Of a DNA stretch of 64,000 bases, positions 9,709 through 19,170 are shown piece after piece (within the stretch, counting starts at the first letter, position 1; the number at the start of each line of letters is the position of its first letter). Source of the stretch: Pigmentiphaga litoralis (GTDB lineage: Bacteria; Pseudomonadota; Gammaproteobacteria; Burkholderiales; Burkholderiaceae_B); the NCBI RefSeq assembly GCF_013408655.1, contig NZ_JACCBP010000001.1, forward strand, positions 868,001-932,000, in the 5' to 3' direction. The notes below the pieces were generated by a model. It did not search any database, was not told the origin of the DNA, and saw nothing but the letters and a program-made list of their open reading frames with translations. The translations under genes and the position numbers were made by a program.

Positions 9709-10773
9709 ATGACCCGTTTGCCTGCTTGCCGTTTGCCTGCCCTCTTATCCTCCCTGACGTTGCCGTCGACCTTGGTTACCACGCCGAATCTGCGCCTGCG
9801 CAGAACCTTGCGGATGACCGCAGGCGCGACGGCGATCCTGACGTCCGTGCTGGCCGGGCCGGCCGCCCATGCCGACACCTATCCCAGCAAGGCGATCCGC
9901 ATCATTGCGCCGTTCGCGGCGGGCACCGGGCCGGACACCAATGCCCGCGAAATCGCCGGCGAACTGACAAAACTGCTCGGGCAGACCGTGTTCGTGGACA
10001 ACCGGCCCGGCGCGTCCAGCATCATCGGCACCGAAGCGGCGGCCAAGGCGGCGCCCGACGGCTACACGCTGTACATCGGGACTACCAGTTCCTTGTCCGT
10101 GCTGCCGCACCTGTACACCAGGCTGCCGTTCGATGCCGAAAAGGACTTTGCGCCGGTCAGCCTGCTGGGGGTGCTCAACACCGGGCTGATCGCCCACCCG
10201 AAGGTGGCGGCGGCGGACGGCAAGCAGCTGATCGCCATGCTGCGCGCCAAGCCCGACAGCCTGAATACCGCCAGCCAGGGCGTGGGCAGCTACTCGCACC
10301 TGGCGGGCGAATGGTTCGGGTCCGCGTCGGGCACCAAGATGACCTTTGTGCCGTACAACAGCAGCAGCCCCTACGGCGACCTGATGGCGGGCCAGGTGCA
10401 ACTGATGTTTGATGGCTTGCCTGCGGCAGCCGGCAGCATCCGGGCCGGCAAGCTCAAGCTCCTGGCAATTACCGGCAAGGCGCGCCATCCGGCATTCCCC
10501 GACGTTCCCACGTTCGAAGAAGCCGGATTGCCCGACTACCGGCCGCTGGCCTGGCAAGGCTTGCTGGCGCCTGCCGGAACGCCCGCGCCTATCCTGAATC
10601 GCCTGAGCGAGGCCATGCAGCAGGCAGCCAAGAATCCGGAGCTGGCCGAAAAGTGGCGGCAGTACGGCGGTGAATTGCGTGCGACGACGCCGGACGCGTT
10701 TGCCCGATTCATTGCCGACGACCGCGCGATGTGGGGCAAGGTGGTGCGCGATGCGCGGGTGAAGCTGGATTGA
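9709..10773 (+). CDS. Bug family tripartite tricarboxylate-type substrate-binding protein
   Basis: Periplasmic receptor of the Bug/TctC family. After a long N-terminal segment that ends in a signal-peptide-like stretch (ILTSVLAGPAAHA), the mature part begins DTYPSKAIRIIAPFAAGTGPD, with the two Bug beta-strand motifs and NRPGASSIIGTEAAAKAAPDGYTL. ATG 9709 is chosen because GGAG lies at 9699-9702; ATG 9694, or the internal ATG at 9811 giving a normal-length leader, are alternatives. No TctA/TctB membrane genes are nearby, which is usual for the expanded Bug families of Burkholderiales. Divergent placement suggests it binds an aromatic or carboxylic acid degraded by the neighbouring operon. Confidence 0.85.
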   Translation: MTRLPACRLPALLSSLTLPSTLVTTPNLRLRRTLRMTAGATAILTSVLAGPAAHADTYPSKAIRIIAPFAAGTGPDTNAREIAGELTKLLGQTVFVDNRPGASSIIGTEAAAKAAPDGYTLYIGTTSSLSVLPHLYTRLPFDAEKDFAPVSLLGVLNTGLIAHPKVAAADGKQLIAMLRAKPDSLNTASQGVGSYSHLAGEWFGSASGTKMTFVPYNSSSPYGDLMAGQVQLMFDGLPAAAGSIRAGKLKLLAITGKARHPAFPDVPTFEEAGLPDYRPLAWQGLLAPAGTPAPILNRLSEAMQQAAKNPELAEKWRQYGGELRATTPDAFARFIADDRAMWGKVVRDARVKLD

Positions 10774-10882
10774 GGCAGGTCACCGGGGCGATGCGGGCAG
10801 ACTGCATGGCGGGGCGGCCGCAGCCATGCCGGAGTTATCCTTCTGGCTATTCCACCTGCCTTTTCGCCTACGGAGATCCCCC

Positions 10883-11554
10883 ATGTCCGATGACAGCGCC
10901 TTCGACCCCGCCACGCCCCCGCCCTCCAAGCTGACGCAGACCAAGACCCGATGGGCGCAGGACCATCGCCTGCCTGCGCGCCGCGCCGACCGGCCGGAAT
11001 CCGCGCGGCTGCCGCCGGGCCAGCACCGTACCGAAGACTGGCCCGTGCTAGATCTGGGGGAACAGCCGGTGGTGTCCACCGCCGACTGGCGGCTGGAGCT
11101 GTTTGGCGCGGTCGACCATCCGGTGATCTGGGACTGGACGGCGTTTACCGGCCAGACGCAGATCGATGACGTGTCCGACATCCATTGCGTGACCAGTTGG
11201 TCGCGTTATGACAACCGGTGGTCGGGCGTGTCCACGCAAGACCTGCTGGCGGCGGTGGCCCCGCACGACGCCGTGCGCCATGTGCTGCTGCACTCGCACG
11301 ACGGCTACACGACCAACCTGACGATCGAAGATTTTGCGGCTGAAGGGGTGCTGCTGGCGCATTCGTGGCAGGGCAAGCCGCTGTCGTCGGACCACGGCGG
11401 GCCGGTGCGCCTGATCGTGCCGCACCTTTACTTCTGGAAAAGCGCCAAGTGGATCCGCCGGATCGAATTCCGCGAGAACGATGCACCCGGGTTCTGGGAA
11501 CAGCGTGGCTATCACAACCGCGGCAACCCGTGGACGGAAGAGCGCTACGGCTAA
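10883..11554 (+). CDS. Sulfite oxidase-like molybdopterin oxidoreductase (YuiH type)
   Basis: 223 aa single-domain protein of the sulfite oxidase molybdopterin fold, without the dimerisation domain, haem domain or Tat signal of true sulfite oxidases or MsrP. The molybdenum-ligand cysteine is Cys102 in DIHCVTSWSRYDNRWSGV, followed by the cofactor-binding HSHDGYTTNL and HGGPVRLIVPHLYFWKSAKW. It probably acts in the cytoplasm; the substrate is unknown. ATG 10883 has CGGAG at 10871-10875. Its TAA overlaps the stop of the convergent MFS gene by 4 nt. Confidence 0.85.
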   Translation: MSDDSAFDPATPPPSKLTQTKTRWAQDHRLPARRADRPESARLPPGQHRTEDWPVLDLGEQPVVSTADWRLELFGAVDHPVIWDWTAFTGQTQIDDVSDIHCVTSWSRYDNRWSGVSTQDLLAAVAPHDAVRHVLLHSHDGYTTNLTIEDFAAEGVLLAHSWQGKPLSSDHGGPVRLIVPHLYFWKSAKWIRRIEFRENDAPGFWEQRGYHNRGNPWTEERYG

Positions 11555-12993
11555 GGGGAGGGCGTGATCGCGTCCTCCTCGGCGCCCAGGGGGGACGCGA
11601 CATCTTCCAGTGACCGCCGCTCGGCATCCACCCCCCATTTCAAGGCGACCAGCCCGGCTGTGATCACGAGCACGGCGGCGATGGCGTAGCCGGTCGTGAC
11701 GGCAGGCCGGCTGCCCGATTCGATCAGCGCGCCGAACAGCACGGGGGCGACAAATCCGCCTGCGCCGGTGCCCACGGCATAAAATACCGAAATCGCCAGC
11801 GCCCGGATTTCGAGCGGAAACACTTCACTGACGGTCAGGTAGGCCGAACTGGCCGCGGCCGACGCCAGGAAGAACACGACCGACCAGCACAAGGCCTGCG
11901 TCAGCGCCGTCAGCCAGCCTTCCAGGAACCACCAGCCCGTCAGCGCCAGCGCGACCCCCGACATGCCGTAGGTAAAGGCGATCATCTTGCGGCGGCCTAT
12001 CTTGTCGAACAGCGGCCCCAGGATCAGCGGTCCCAACACATTCCCCAGCGCGAACGGAAACAGATACCAGGCCACCTTGTCATCCGCCACGCCATAGAAG
12101 CGGGTCAGCACCAGCGCGTAGGTAAAGAAGATGGCGTTATAGAAAAAGGCCTGCGAAATCATGAGCCCCAGCGCCACGACGCTGCGCTGCCGGTAGCGCT
12201 GGAACAGCAACCGCGCGACCTGGCCTATCGTGGGGGACGCCTGGCGCGTGAAGGTCATGGTGGTGGTGACCGGGGGCAGGGGACCATGCTGGCGTGCGAC
12301 CTTGGCCTCGATGTCTTCAATAATCCGCAAGGCCTCGTCGGCACGACCGTGGGACAGCAGCCAGCGCGGGCTTTCCGGCACGTCGCGCCGCACCAGCAGG
12401 ATGGCAAAGGCCAGCACGCCGCCCAGGATGAAACCGGCTCGCCATCCCGTGACGGGTCCCAGCACGGCGGGGTCCAGCAGCACCAGGCTCAACCCGGCGC
12501 CCAGGGCCGCGCCGACCCAGAAGCTGCCGTTGATGGCCAGATTCACGCGCCCGCGCACGCGGGCCGGAATCAGTTCGTCAATGGCCGAGTTGATGGCGGC
12601 GTACTCGCCACCGATCCCCAGCCCGGTCACGAAGCGGCAGAGCGTAAAGAAAAGGAATTCCTGCGAGAACCCGGTGGCGAGCGATCCCGCCATGTAGATG
12701 GCCAGCGTGATCAGGAACAGGCGTTTGCGCCCCAGCCGGTCGGCCAGCCGCCCGAAGACCAGGGCGCCTATCACGGCCCCGGCAATGTAGATCGACCCCG
12801 ACGCCCCGATCTGCGCCGCGCTCAGCGCCAGCGTGTCGGGCCGTTCCAGGATGCCGCCCAGCGACCCGACCAGCGTCACTTCCAGTCCGTCCAGCACCCA
12901 CGCGATCCCCAGTGCGATCACGACCCGCCAATGCCAGGTGGACCAGGGCAACCGGTCAAGCCGGGCGGGAATGTCGGTGGTGATCACGGCCAT
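11551..12993 (-). CDS. MFS transporter
   Basis: 480 aa inner-membrane protein with twelve predicted membrane segments. The MFS signature between helices 2 and 3 is FGRLADRLGRKRLF, and the second-half copy is LFDKIGRRKM. The type resembles the sugar porter and aromatic acid:H+ symporter groups; GGEYAAINSAIDELIP in the fifth helix region is typical of metabolite/H+ symporters. The start at 12993 (MAVITTDIP) is chosen for an AGGAG six bases upstream; an upstream ATG would add 12 residues. The adjacent divergent gene is a DNA repair nuclease, so no substrate can be inferred from context. Confidence 0.85.
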   Translation of the reverse strand: MAVITTDIPARLDRLPWSTWHWRVVIALGIAWVLDGLEVTLVGSLGGILERPDTLALSAAQIGASGSIYIAGAVIGALVFGRLADRLGRKRLFLITLAIYMAGSLATGFSQEFLFFTLCRFVTGLGIGGEYAAINSAIDELIPARVRGRVNLAINGSFWVGAALGAGLSLVLLDPAVLGPVTGWRAGFILGGVLAFAILLVRRDVPESPRWLLSHGRADEALRIIEDIEAKVARQHGPLPPVTTTMTFTRQASPTIGQVARLLFQRYRQRSVVALGLMISQAFFYNAIFFTYALVLTRFYGVADDKVAWYLFPFALGNVLGPLILGPLFDKIGRRKMIAFTYGMSGVALALTGWWFLEGWLTALTQALCWSVVFFLASAAASSAYLTVSEVFPLEIRALAISVFYAVGTGAGGFVAPVLFGALIESGSRPAVTTGYAIAAVLVITAGLVALKWGVDAERRSLEDVASPLGAEEDAITPSP

Positions 12994-13118
12994 GCGGAAC
13001 TCCTTGCGCAAGTTTCTGGCAGACTTCACCTTATTCGATGGCCTGCATACAAGGTGTGTGCAAAGCCCGCCACCGCGCCAAGAATTACCGCCAGATGTAA
13101 CACCAGGAATATCGCTGC

Positions 13119-14384
13119 ATGAAGTTCATACACACGGCCGACATCCATCTCGACAGTCCGCTGGTGGGCCTGTCGGCCTACCAGGATGCCCCGGCCGACC
13201 TGCTGCGCACCGCGACCCGCGACGCATTTACCCGCCTGATCGATGACGCCCTGACCGAATCCGTGGATTTCATGGTCATTTCGGGCGATCTGTACGACGG
13301 CAACTGGAAGGACTTCAACACCGGTCTGTTCTTTGTGCGCGAGATGGGACGCCTGCGCCGCGCCGGCATTCCGGTCTATCTGCTGCTGGGCAATCACGAC
13401 GCCGAAAGCGAAATGACCCGCAAGCTGCAGCTGCCCGACAACGTGTTCGTGTTCGAGACGCGCAAGGCCCACACGTTGTATCTGGAAGCGCACAAGGTGG
13501 CGCTGCATGGACGCAGCTTCAAGGACGCCGCGACCACCGACAACCTGGCCGCGACCTATCCGGCCTATGCCGAGGGCTATCTGAACATCGGCATGCTGCA
13601 CACGGCGCTGGAAGGCAATGCGGCGCACGCCAACTACGCGCCGACATCGATCGCCGAACTCGAAGCCAAGGGCTACGAATACTGGGCGCTGGGCCACGTG
13701 CATGAACACGTGATCCACCGCGGCAAGTCGACGATCGTGTTCCCGGGCAACCTGCAGGGCCGCCACATTCGCGAAACCGGTCCGCGTGGCGCGGTGCTGG
13801 TGACGGCCGAAGGCAACGAGATCCGGTCCGTGGATCGCATGCTGGTCGATGTGCTGCGTTGGCACGCGCTGGACGTGGACGTGACCGAGGCCGACAGTTT
13901 CGGGGACGCCCTTGCGGCGGTGGGCCGCGCGCTGGATCAGGTCGTGGCCGACGGCGCGGACGGCCGTCCGCTTGCCCTGCGCGTGACCCTGCAGGGCGCG
14001 TCGCCCGCGCACGGCGCGCTGTTTGGCCTGGAAGCGCAGTTGCGCGCTGAGGTCCTGGCGCTGGCCACGGCGCTGGGGTCGGATCGGGTGTGGATCGAAA
14101 AGCTCAAGGTGCGCACCACGCCGGCCCGGACGGCAAGCCGGCTGGCCGAACGGTCCGACGCCTTGTCCGACTTGCAGACCCTGCTGGCCGAAGCGCCGCA
14201 AAGCACCGAATTCCTGGACAGCCTGCTGCCCGACCTGCAGGCCATGGTCAACAAGCTGCCGCTGGACGTACTGAAAAGCATGCCGGAACTGGAGCGCATC
14301 CGCAGCGGCGATCTGTCGGCCTTGCTCGATGACGTCACCCCGGGGCTGCTGGCCCATCTGGCCTCGGCCGGGGAGGCACGCTGA
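13119..14384 (+). CDS. SbcD/YhaO-type DNA repair exonuclease, metallophosphoesterase
   Basis: 421 aa. All calcineurin-like phosphoesterase motifs are present in order: HTADIHLDSPL, SGDLYDG, LLGNHD and ALGHVHEH, which hold the two-metal centre. Family members are the nuclease partner of an SbcC-like ATPase (Mre11-Rad50 type). The stop overlaps the ATG of the ATPase gene as TGATG, so the two are translated together. The C-terminal half is longer than in compact SbcD, as in the Bacillus YhaO group. Probable role: processing of DNA ends or protein-blocked ends. Confidence 0.85.
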   Translation: MKFIHTADIHLDSPLVGLSAYQDAPADLLRTATRDAFTRLIDDALTESVDFMVISGDLYDGNWKDFNTGLFFVREMGRLRRAGIPVYLLLGNHDAESEMTRKLQLPDNVFVFETRKAHTLYLEAHKVALHGRSFKDAATTDNLAATYPAYAEGYLNIGMLHTALEGNAAHANYAPTSIAELEAKGYEYWALGHVHEHVIHRGKSTIVFPGNLQGRHIRETGPRGAVLVTAEGNEIRSVDRMLVDVLRWHALDVDVTEADSFGDALAAVGRALDQVVADGADGRPLALRVTLQGASPAHGALFGLEAQLRAEVLALATALGSDRVWIEKLKVRTTPARTASRLAERSDALSDLQTLLAEAPQSTEFLDSLLPDLQAMVNKLPLDVLKSMPELERIRSGDLSALLDDVTPGLLAHLASAGEAR

Positions 14385-17300
14385 TGCGGATCGACCGGCT
14401 GGAACTGATTCGGTATGGCAAGTTCACCGACCGCGAGGTCGCCTTGCCGCGCGCCGAACAGGATTTTCATGTGGTGGTGGGGGCGAACGAGGCGGGCAAG
14501 TCCACGTTGCGCGCCGCGCTGTCCGATCTGCTGTACGGCTTTCCAAAAAGCCCGCCGCACGCCTTCCTGCATCCGATGAGCGAGTTGCGGCTGGGCGCCG
14601 TGCTGCACCAGGGCGGCGACACCCTGCATTTTCATCGGACCAAGGGGATCAAGCAGACGGTGCGCGGTCCCGACGACCAGCCGCTGCCCGATGGCACGCT
14701 GACCCCGTATCTGGGCGCTTCGGACCGCGCGTTCTTTGAACAGATGTTCGGCCTGAACCACCAGCGTCTGATCGATGGCGGGCATCACATCCTGACCGCG
14801 GGCAGCGACATCGGCCAGATGCTGTTCGAATCGGCGGCCGGGGTGGCCAGCCTGGGCACGGTGCGCGATGCGCTGCAGGCCGAGGCCGACAAGCTGTGGT
14901 CGCCGCGCAAGGCCAAGGACCGCGCCTACTACGCGGCGCTGGACGACTATGAAGCTGCCGTCGCCGAACTGAAGAAGCTGACGGTGCGCACCAAGGATTG
15001 GGCGGATGCCGAAGGCCAGGTGGTGCGGCTCGAAGCGGACCTGCGCGCGGCCAGGGCATCGCAGGCCGCGCTGACCGCGCGCCGCACCGCGCTGGAACGG
15101 ATCCGCCGGGTGGCGCCCTATGTGGCCGACCTGCGCAAGCGGCGCGACGACATGGCCGTGTTGGGCAGTCCGCCCGACCTGCCCGAGGACGCGGCGCGGC
15201 AGCTTGCCGCGGCCGAACGGGACATGGCCCTGGCCGAGTCCCAGCGCAAGAGCCAGTTGCAGATCGTGGCCGACTGCGACGCGGCCTTGCAGGGCCTGTC
15301 GCCCGACGCGCGGTTGATCGCGCTGCACGACGACATCCTTGCGCTGAACGAGTGGCGTCTGCAATACCGCGCGCATGCCGGCGACATTCTGCGGCGTCAG
15401 GCCGAGGTGGATGCGCAGTGGGCCACGGCGGCCAAGGCGGCCAGAGAATTGGGATGGGATGCGGCGACCGAGGCCGAGCTGTTGCAGCGCGTCCCGGCCT
15501 TGCCGCTGCGCCGATCGCTGGACGGCCTGATGCGCGAACGCGGCGCCCGGGTGCAGGCCGTGCAGGCCGCCACGCAGGCCCTGGACACCCGGCAGCGCGA
15601 ACGGGACCGGGTGCGCACCCAGCTGGACGCCTTGCCGCAGGGCGACGTGCCGCTGGCCTTGCGTGCCGCCGTGCAGGCCGCCCAGCAACTGGGGGACACC
15701 GACGCCACGCAGCGCAAGTACCGGCTGGAAGTGGAACGGCTGCAAGCCCGTGCCGACGCCGCGGGCGCCGCGCTGGGGGCGTGGCGGGCGCCCGTCGAGA
15801 CTTTGCGGGGGATGTCCTTGCCCCGCCTGGATGCCGTCGACGCCTTGCGCCAGCAGCAGGCCGCCGACGCCGCCGAGTTGCGCGCGCTGGACACGCGTCT
15901 GGCGCGGCTGGACGATGATCTGCGCAAGCAGTCTGGCGACGTACAGCGCTACCGGGACACGTGGCAGCCGGTCAGCCGGGACGATGTCCTGGCCGCCCGC
16001 CGCCGCCGCGACGACGCCTGGGCCAGGATCACGTCCGGCGAATCGGTGCTGCCGCTGTCCGCCCCGGACTACGAGGCCCTGCTGCGGGAGGCCGACGATG
16101 TGGCCGACCGCCGCGAGAACACCGTCCATCACGCGAGCGAACTCAAGCGCCTGCAAGACGATCTGGCGCGCCTGACCGCCGAGCGCGCGCAGACCACGGC
16201 GCAGCAGGAACGCCTGCGCGCGGCCGACACGGCGCGGCGGGCGGACTGGGCGGTCACCATCGCCGCCCACGGTCTGCCCGGCATGGCGCCCGAAGGCGTC
16301 GCGGATTGGATGGCTGCGCGCACGGCGGCGATCGAGGCGGCCGACGTCCTGGACGATGCCCGCCGGGTGGAGGCGTCGTGGGACGCCGCCGTGGCAGCGG
16401 CGACGCAAGACCTGCACGACGCCTTGCGGGATGCCGGGATGCAAGAAGCCGGAACGCGCGGACTCGGGTCGCAGGAAGCCGGCCGGCTTGATCGGCCGGA
16501 CTCGCTGCCCCGGCTGCTGCTGCATGCCACGGCGCTGATCCAGCAGGTCAACGATGCCCAGGGCCAGCGTCGGGCCCTGGAAACCCAGTGGTCCGACGCC
16601 ACGGTCGCCGTGGACGACCTGGCCCGCGCCGTGGCAGCCGCCCAGGCGGCGCTGACGGCATGGGAAGCGGCCTGGAAGCACGCCGCATCGGGCGTCGGTA
16701 TTGCAGCCGATGCCGACCTGGCGCACGCGCAGGCCTCTCTGGAACTGGTCGCCAGCATTGACGCGGCCCTGACTGAAATGAGCAAGCTGCGCATCGGCCG
16801 CATTGACACCATGCGTGCCGATCTGGCCAAGTTCGACGCCGAAGCGCAGCGGCTGGGCGGCCTGGCCGGTCTGCCCATCGCGGACCGCAGCGCGGCGGAC
16901 ATCGCCATTGCCCTGCAGCAGCAGGCGACCGCCGCCATGGAACAGCAGGCCGAGGTCAGACGCCTGACCACTGCCCGCATGGCCGCCGCCAAGGCCGTGG
17001 CTGACGCCGTGGCCCGGCAGGACGGCCTGGCAGCCACATTGCGGCCCTGGATGACCCAGGCAGGCGCCACCACGCACGAGGAACTGGCGGCAGCCATCGC
17101 CCGGTCCGACAGGCATCGCCAACTGCGCGACGCCGTCGCCGCGGCCGAACACCAGCTGGCCGAGAGTGGCGACGGCCTGGCCCTGAACGCCTTGTTTGCC
17201 GAGGTGGACGGGTCGGACCCGGCCGACGTGTCGGCGCAACTTGCGCAGCTGACCTCCGAAGCCGATGCGTTGATGGACACCCAGAACGCGCTGTCTGCGC

Positions 17301-17884
17301 AGCTGTCCACGGCCCAGGCCGCGCTGAACGCCATGGCCGGGTCCGATGACGCCGCGCGCGCCGAAGGCCGCAAGCAGGAATCGCTGGCCCGCATGACGGG
17401 CGCGGTCGAACGCTACCTGAAGGTCGCCACGGCCGCGCGGCTGCTGAAGTGGTCGGTGGACCGCTATCGCGAAACGCGGCAGGGTCCGATGCTCAAACGC
17501 GCCAGCGACATCTTTGCCGGGCTGACCCTCGGCTCGTTCGAGCTGCTGGCCGTGGACTTCGACAGTGAACCGCTGACCCTGATGGGCAAACGCCCGGGCG
17601 GGCCCCTGGTGCCGGTCGAAGGCATGAGCGAAGGCACGCGGGACCAGCTGTATCTGGCCTTGCGGCTGGCCGCGCTGCACCAGCATCTGCAGCACGCCCT
17701 GGCCTTGCCATTCGTGGCGGATGACCTCTTCATCAACTACGACGACGCGCGGTCGCGTGCGGGGCTGCGGGCGCTGGGCGACCTGTCGCGGCACACGCAG
17801 GTCGTCTTCCTGACCCACCATGATCATCTGGTGCCGGTCATCCAGGAAGTGCTGGGCAAGACCGTGAATGTGGTGGCGCTTTAG
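14384..17884 (+). CDS. SbcC/YhaN-type AAA family ATPase
   Basis: 1166 aa Rad50-like ATPase. The Walker A motif GANEAGKST is at residues 33-41 and the C-terminal half-site has a signature-like GTRDQLYLALRLA, then a Walker B-like LPFVADDLFINYD near residue 1110 and the switch motif VVFLTHHDHL. The 850 residues between are Ala/Arg/Asp-rich, heptad-like coiled coil. I did not find a CxxC zinc hook at the centre, which separates the YhaN group from canonical SbcC/Rad50. It pairs with the upstream nuclease and is coupled to it by TGATG. Confidence 0.85.
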   Translation: MRIDRLELIRYGKFTDREVALPRAEQDFHVVVGANEAGKSTLRAALSDLLYGFPKSPPHAFLHPMSELRLGAVLHQGGDTLHFHRTKGIKQTVRGPDDQPLPDGTLTPYLGASDRAFFEQMFGLNHQRLIDGGHHILTAGSDIGQMLFESAAGVASLGTVRDALQAEADKLWSPRKAKDRAYYAALDDYEAAVAELKKLTVRTKDWADAEGQVVRLEADLRAARASQAALTARRTALERIRRVAPYVADLRKRRDDMAVLGSPPDLPEDAARQLAAAERDMALAESQRKSQLQIVADCDAALQGLSPDARLIALHDDILALNEWRLQYRAHAGDILRRQAEVDAQWATAAKAARELGWDAATEAELLQRVPALPLRRSLDGLMRERGARVQAVQAATQALDTRQRERDRVRTQLDALPQGDVPLALRAAVQAAQQLGDTDATQRKYRLEVERLQARADAAGAALGAWRAPVETLRGMSLPRLDAVDALRQQQAADAAELRALDTRLARLDDDLRKQSGDVQRYRDTWQPVSRDDVLAARRRRDDAWARITSGESVLPLSAPDYEALLREADDVADRRENTVHHASELKRLQDDLARLTAERAQTTAQQERLRAADTARRADWAVTIAAHGLPGMAPEGVADWMAARTAAIEAADVLDDARRVEASWDAAVAAATQDLHDALRDAGMQEAGTRGLGSQEAGRLDRPDSLPRLLLHATALIQQVNDAQGQRRALETQWSDATVAVDDLARAVAAAQAALTAWEAAWKHAASGVGIAADADLAHAQASLELVASIDAALTEMSKLRIGRIDTMRADLAKFDAEAQRLGGLAGLPIADRSAADIAIALQQQATAAMEQQAEVRRLTTARMAAAKAVADAVARQDGLAATLRPWMTQAGATTHEELAAAIARSDRHRQLRDAVAAAEHQLAESGDGLALNALFAEVDGSDPADVSAQLAQLTSEADALMDTQNALSAQLSTAQAALNAMAGSDDAARAEGRKQESLARMTGAVERYLKVATAARLLKWSVDRYRETRQGPMLKRASDIFAGLTLGSFELLAVDFDSEPLTLMGKRPGGPLVPVEGMSEGTRDQLYLALRLAALHQHLQHALALPFVADDLFINYDDARSRAGLRALGDLSRHTQVVFLTHHDHLVPVIQEVLGKTVNVVAL

Positions 17885-17925
17885 GGTAGGCTGGCGTTTA
17901 CGTTCGCACCGGGATCGCATCACCG

Positions 17926-18471
17926 ATGTTGCCTCTAGACTCTGCCCACCTCTGCATCCGCCCCTTCCGCCAGGCCGACGCCGACGCGTTTGCCGACGCC
18001 GTCTTCGAATCCGTGGGGTCGCTCATGGCGTGGATGCCCTGGTGCCATGCCGACTACACGACCGACGAGGCGCGCGAGTGGTTTGCGCTGTGTGCCGACA
18101 ATCTGCAATCCGAGACCAGCTATGAGTTCGGCATCTTTACACCGGATGGCAAGACCCTGCTAGGTGGCATCTCGATCAACCAGATCAACCGGGAGCACAA
18201 CTACGGCAACATCGGCTACTGGATCCGGGCGAGCCGGCAGCGCCAGGGGCTGGCGAGCGAGGCGGTCGGGGTGATCGCGGCCTACGGATTTCGCGAGCTG
18301 GGACTGACGCGGCTGGAAATCCTGGCCCAGGTGGACAACACGGCCAGCCGGCGGGTCGCCGAGAAAGCCGGCGCCACGTTCGAATGCGTGTCGCGCAACC
18401 GGCTGTGGTTCGACGGGCGGCCCTGCGACGCCGCCATGTACGCGCTGATCCCGCCGCCCGACGACCTTTGA
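17926..18471 (+). CDS. GNAT family N-acetyltransferase, RimJ/RimL-like
   Basis: 181 aa acetyl-CoA-dependent acetyltransferase. The order is LDSAHLCIRPFRQADADAF at the N-terminus, the acetyl-CoA-binding motif YWIRASRQRQGLASEAVGVI in the middle and RLEILAQVDNTASRRVAEKAGATFE near the end, typical of ribosomal-protein Ser/Ala acetyltransferase relatives. It starts 41 bp after the ATPase gene and may be transcribed with it. The substrate is unknown. The convergent neighbour begins 3 bp after its stop. Confidence 0.85.
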   Translation: MLPLDSAHLCIRPFRQADADAFADAVFESVGSLMAWMPWCHADYTTDEAREWFALCADNLQSETSYEFGIFTPDGKTLLGGISINQINREHNYGNIGYWIRASRQRQGLASEAVGVIAAYGFRELGLTRLEILAQVDNTASRRVAEKAGATFECVSRNRLWFDGRPCDAAMYALIPPPDDL

Positions 18472-18473
18472 CC

Positions 18474-19079
18474 TTACATCGGCGGCAGGGCGCCGTCCTT
18501 TTCGACCATGATGCGGCTGGCGGTCGGCTTGCCGTCCATCATCGTGGCGTTCACCACCACTTTCTTGCCGGCCATGACATCGGCCCGTGTGCCGGGGACC
18601 CAGGTGATCACCTTGGCGTCAGCCGGCACGGTAATGGTTTGCGAGCCGCCCTTGTAGGACAGCTTCACGTCATTACCATTCTTGCTGTCGACCACGGCGT
18701 CCACGTTGGCGTTGGTCATGGTGCTGTCGGCGCCACGGTTCCACTCACGGTGGCCTTCGCCGGTGCCGCGTGCCGATTCCGGAAACACGACGACCTGCAT
18801 GGCGGTCTGTTTGCCATCGGCTTCTTTCTTGGCGCCAATCCCGACGAACGTGCCGGTCTTGATGTCGGCACGGGTCAGGGGCTTCATCGCCAGCACCGGC
18901 GTATTGGCCGGCGCCATGATTTCGACGGTCTCGCCGCTCATGTGCTTGACGGTCAGCGTGGTGGCGGTGGCGGCAACGACTTCACCCGGGACGCGGGTCA
19001 TCGCCGGCGCCTGGGCCAGGGCGGACCCGGCAGCGGTCAGGCAGGCAACAAAAAGAGCAGCATGGCGAAAGGTCAGCAT
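18474..19079 (-). CDS. Exported protein with two similar beta-rich repeats (DUF5666-like)
   Basis: 201 aa. The N-terminus MLTFRHAALFVACLTAAGSALAQ is a signal peptide with cleavage at ALA/Q, so the protein is periplasmic. The mature part holds two modules of about 80 residues with the same layout: GEVVAATATTLTVKHMSGETVEI, then TRADIKTGTFVGIGAKKEADGK and MQVVVF; and NANVDAVV with GGSQTITVPADAKV, then GTRADVMAGKKVVVNATMMDGK and SRIMV. This internal duplication resembles DUF5666/OB-like beta domains. No catalytic residues stand out. AAGGA lies upstream of the start. Function unknown; a metal- or ligand-binding role is speculation. Confidence 0.7.
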   Translation of the reverse strand: MLTFRHAALFVACLTAAGSALAQAPAMTRVPGEVVAATATTLTVKHMSGETVEIMAPANTPVLAMKPLTRADIKTGTFVGIGAKKEADGKQTAMQVVVFPESARGTGEGHREWNRGADSTMTNANVDAVVDSKNGNDVKLSYKGGSQTITVPADAKVITWVPGTRADVMAGKKVVVNATMMDGKPTASRIMVEKDGALPPM

Positions 19080-19170
19080 GAGGATTCCTTGAAACAAGGC
19101 AAACAGAGAGGGGCAGGGCGGACGCCACTGCGGATGAGCTGACCCGTTGTAGCCTGAAGCAGGGTGGGCA

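Noticed and set aside
13937..17923. 1328-codon antisense open frame opposite the YhaN-type ATPase
   Set aside because: A composition artefact of the GC-rich coding strand; low-complexity Arg/Gly/Gln sequence without motifs.
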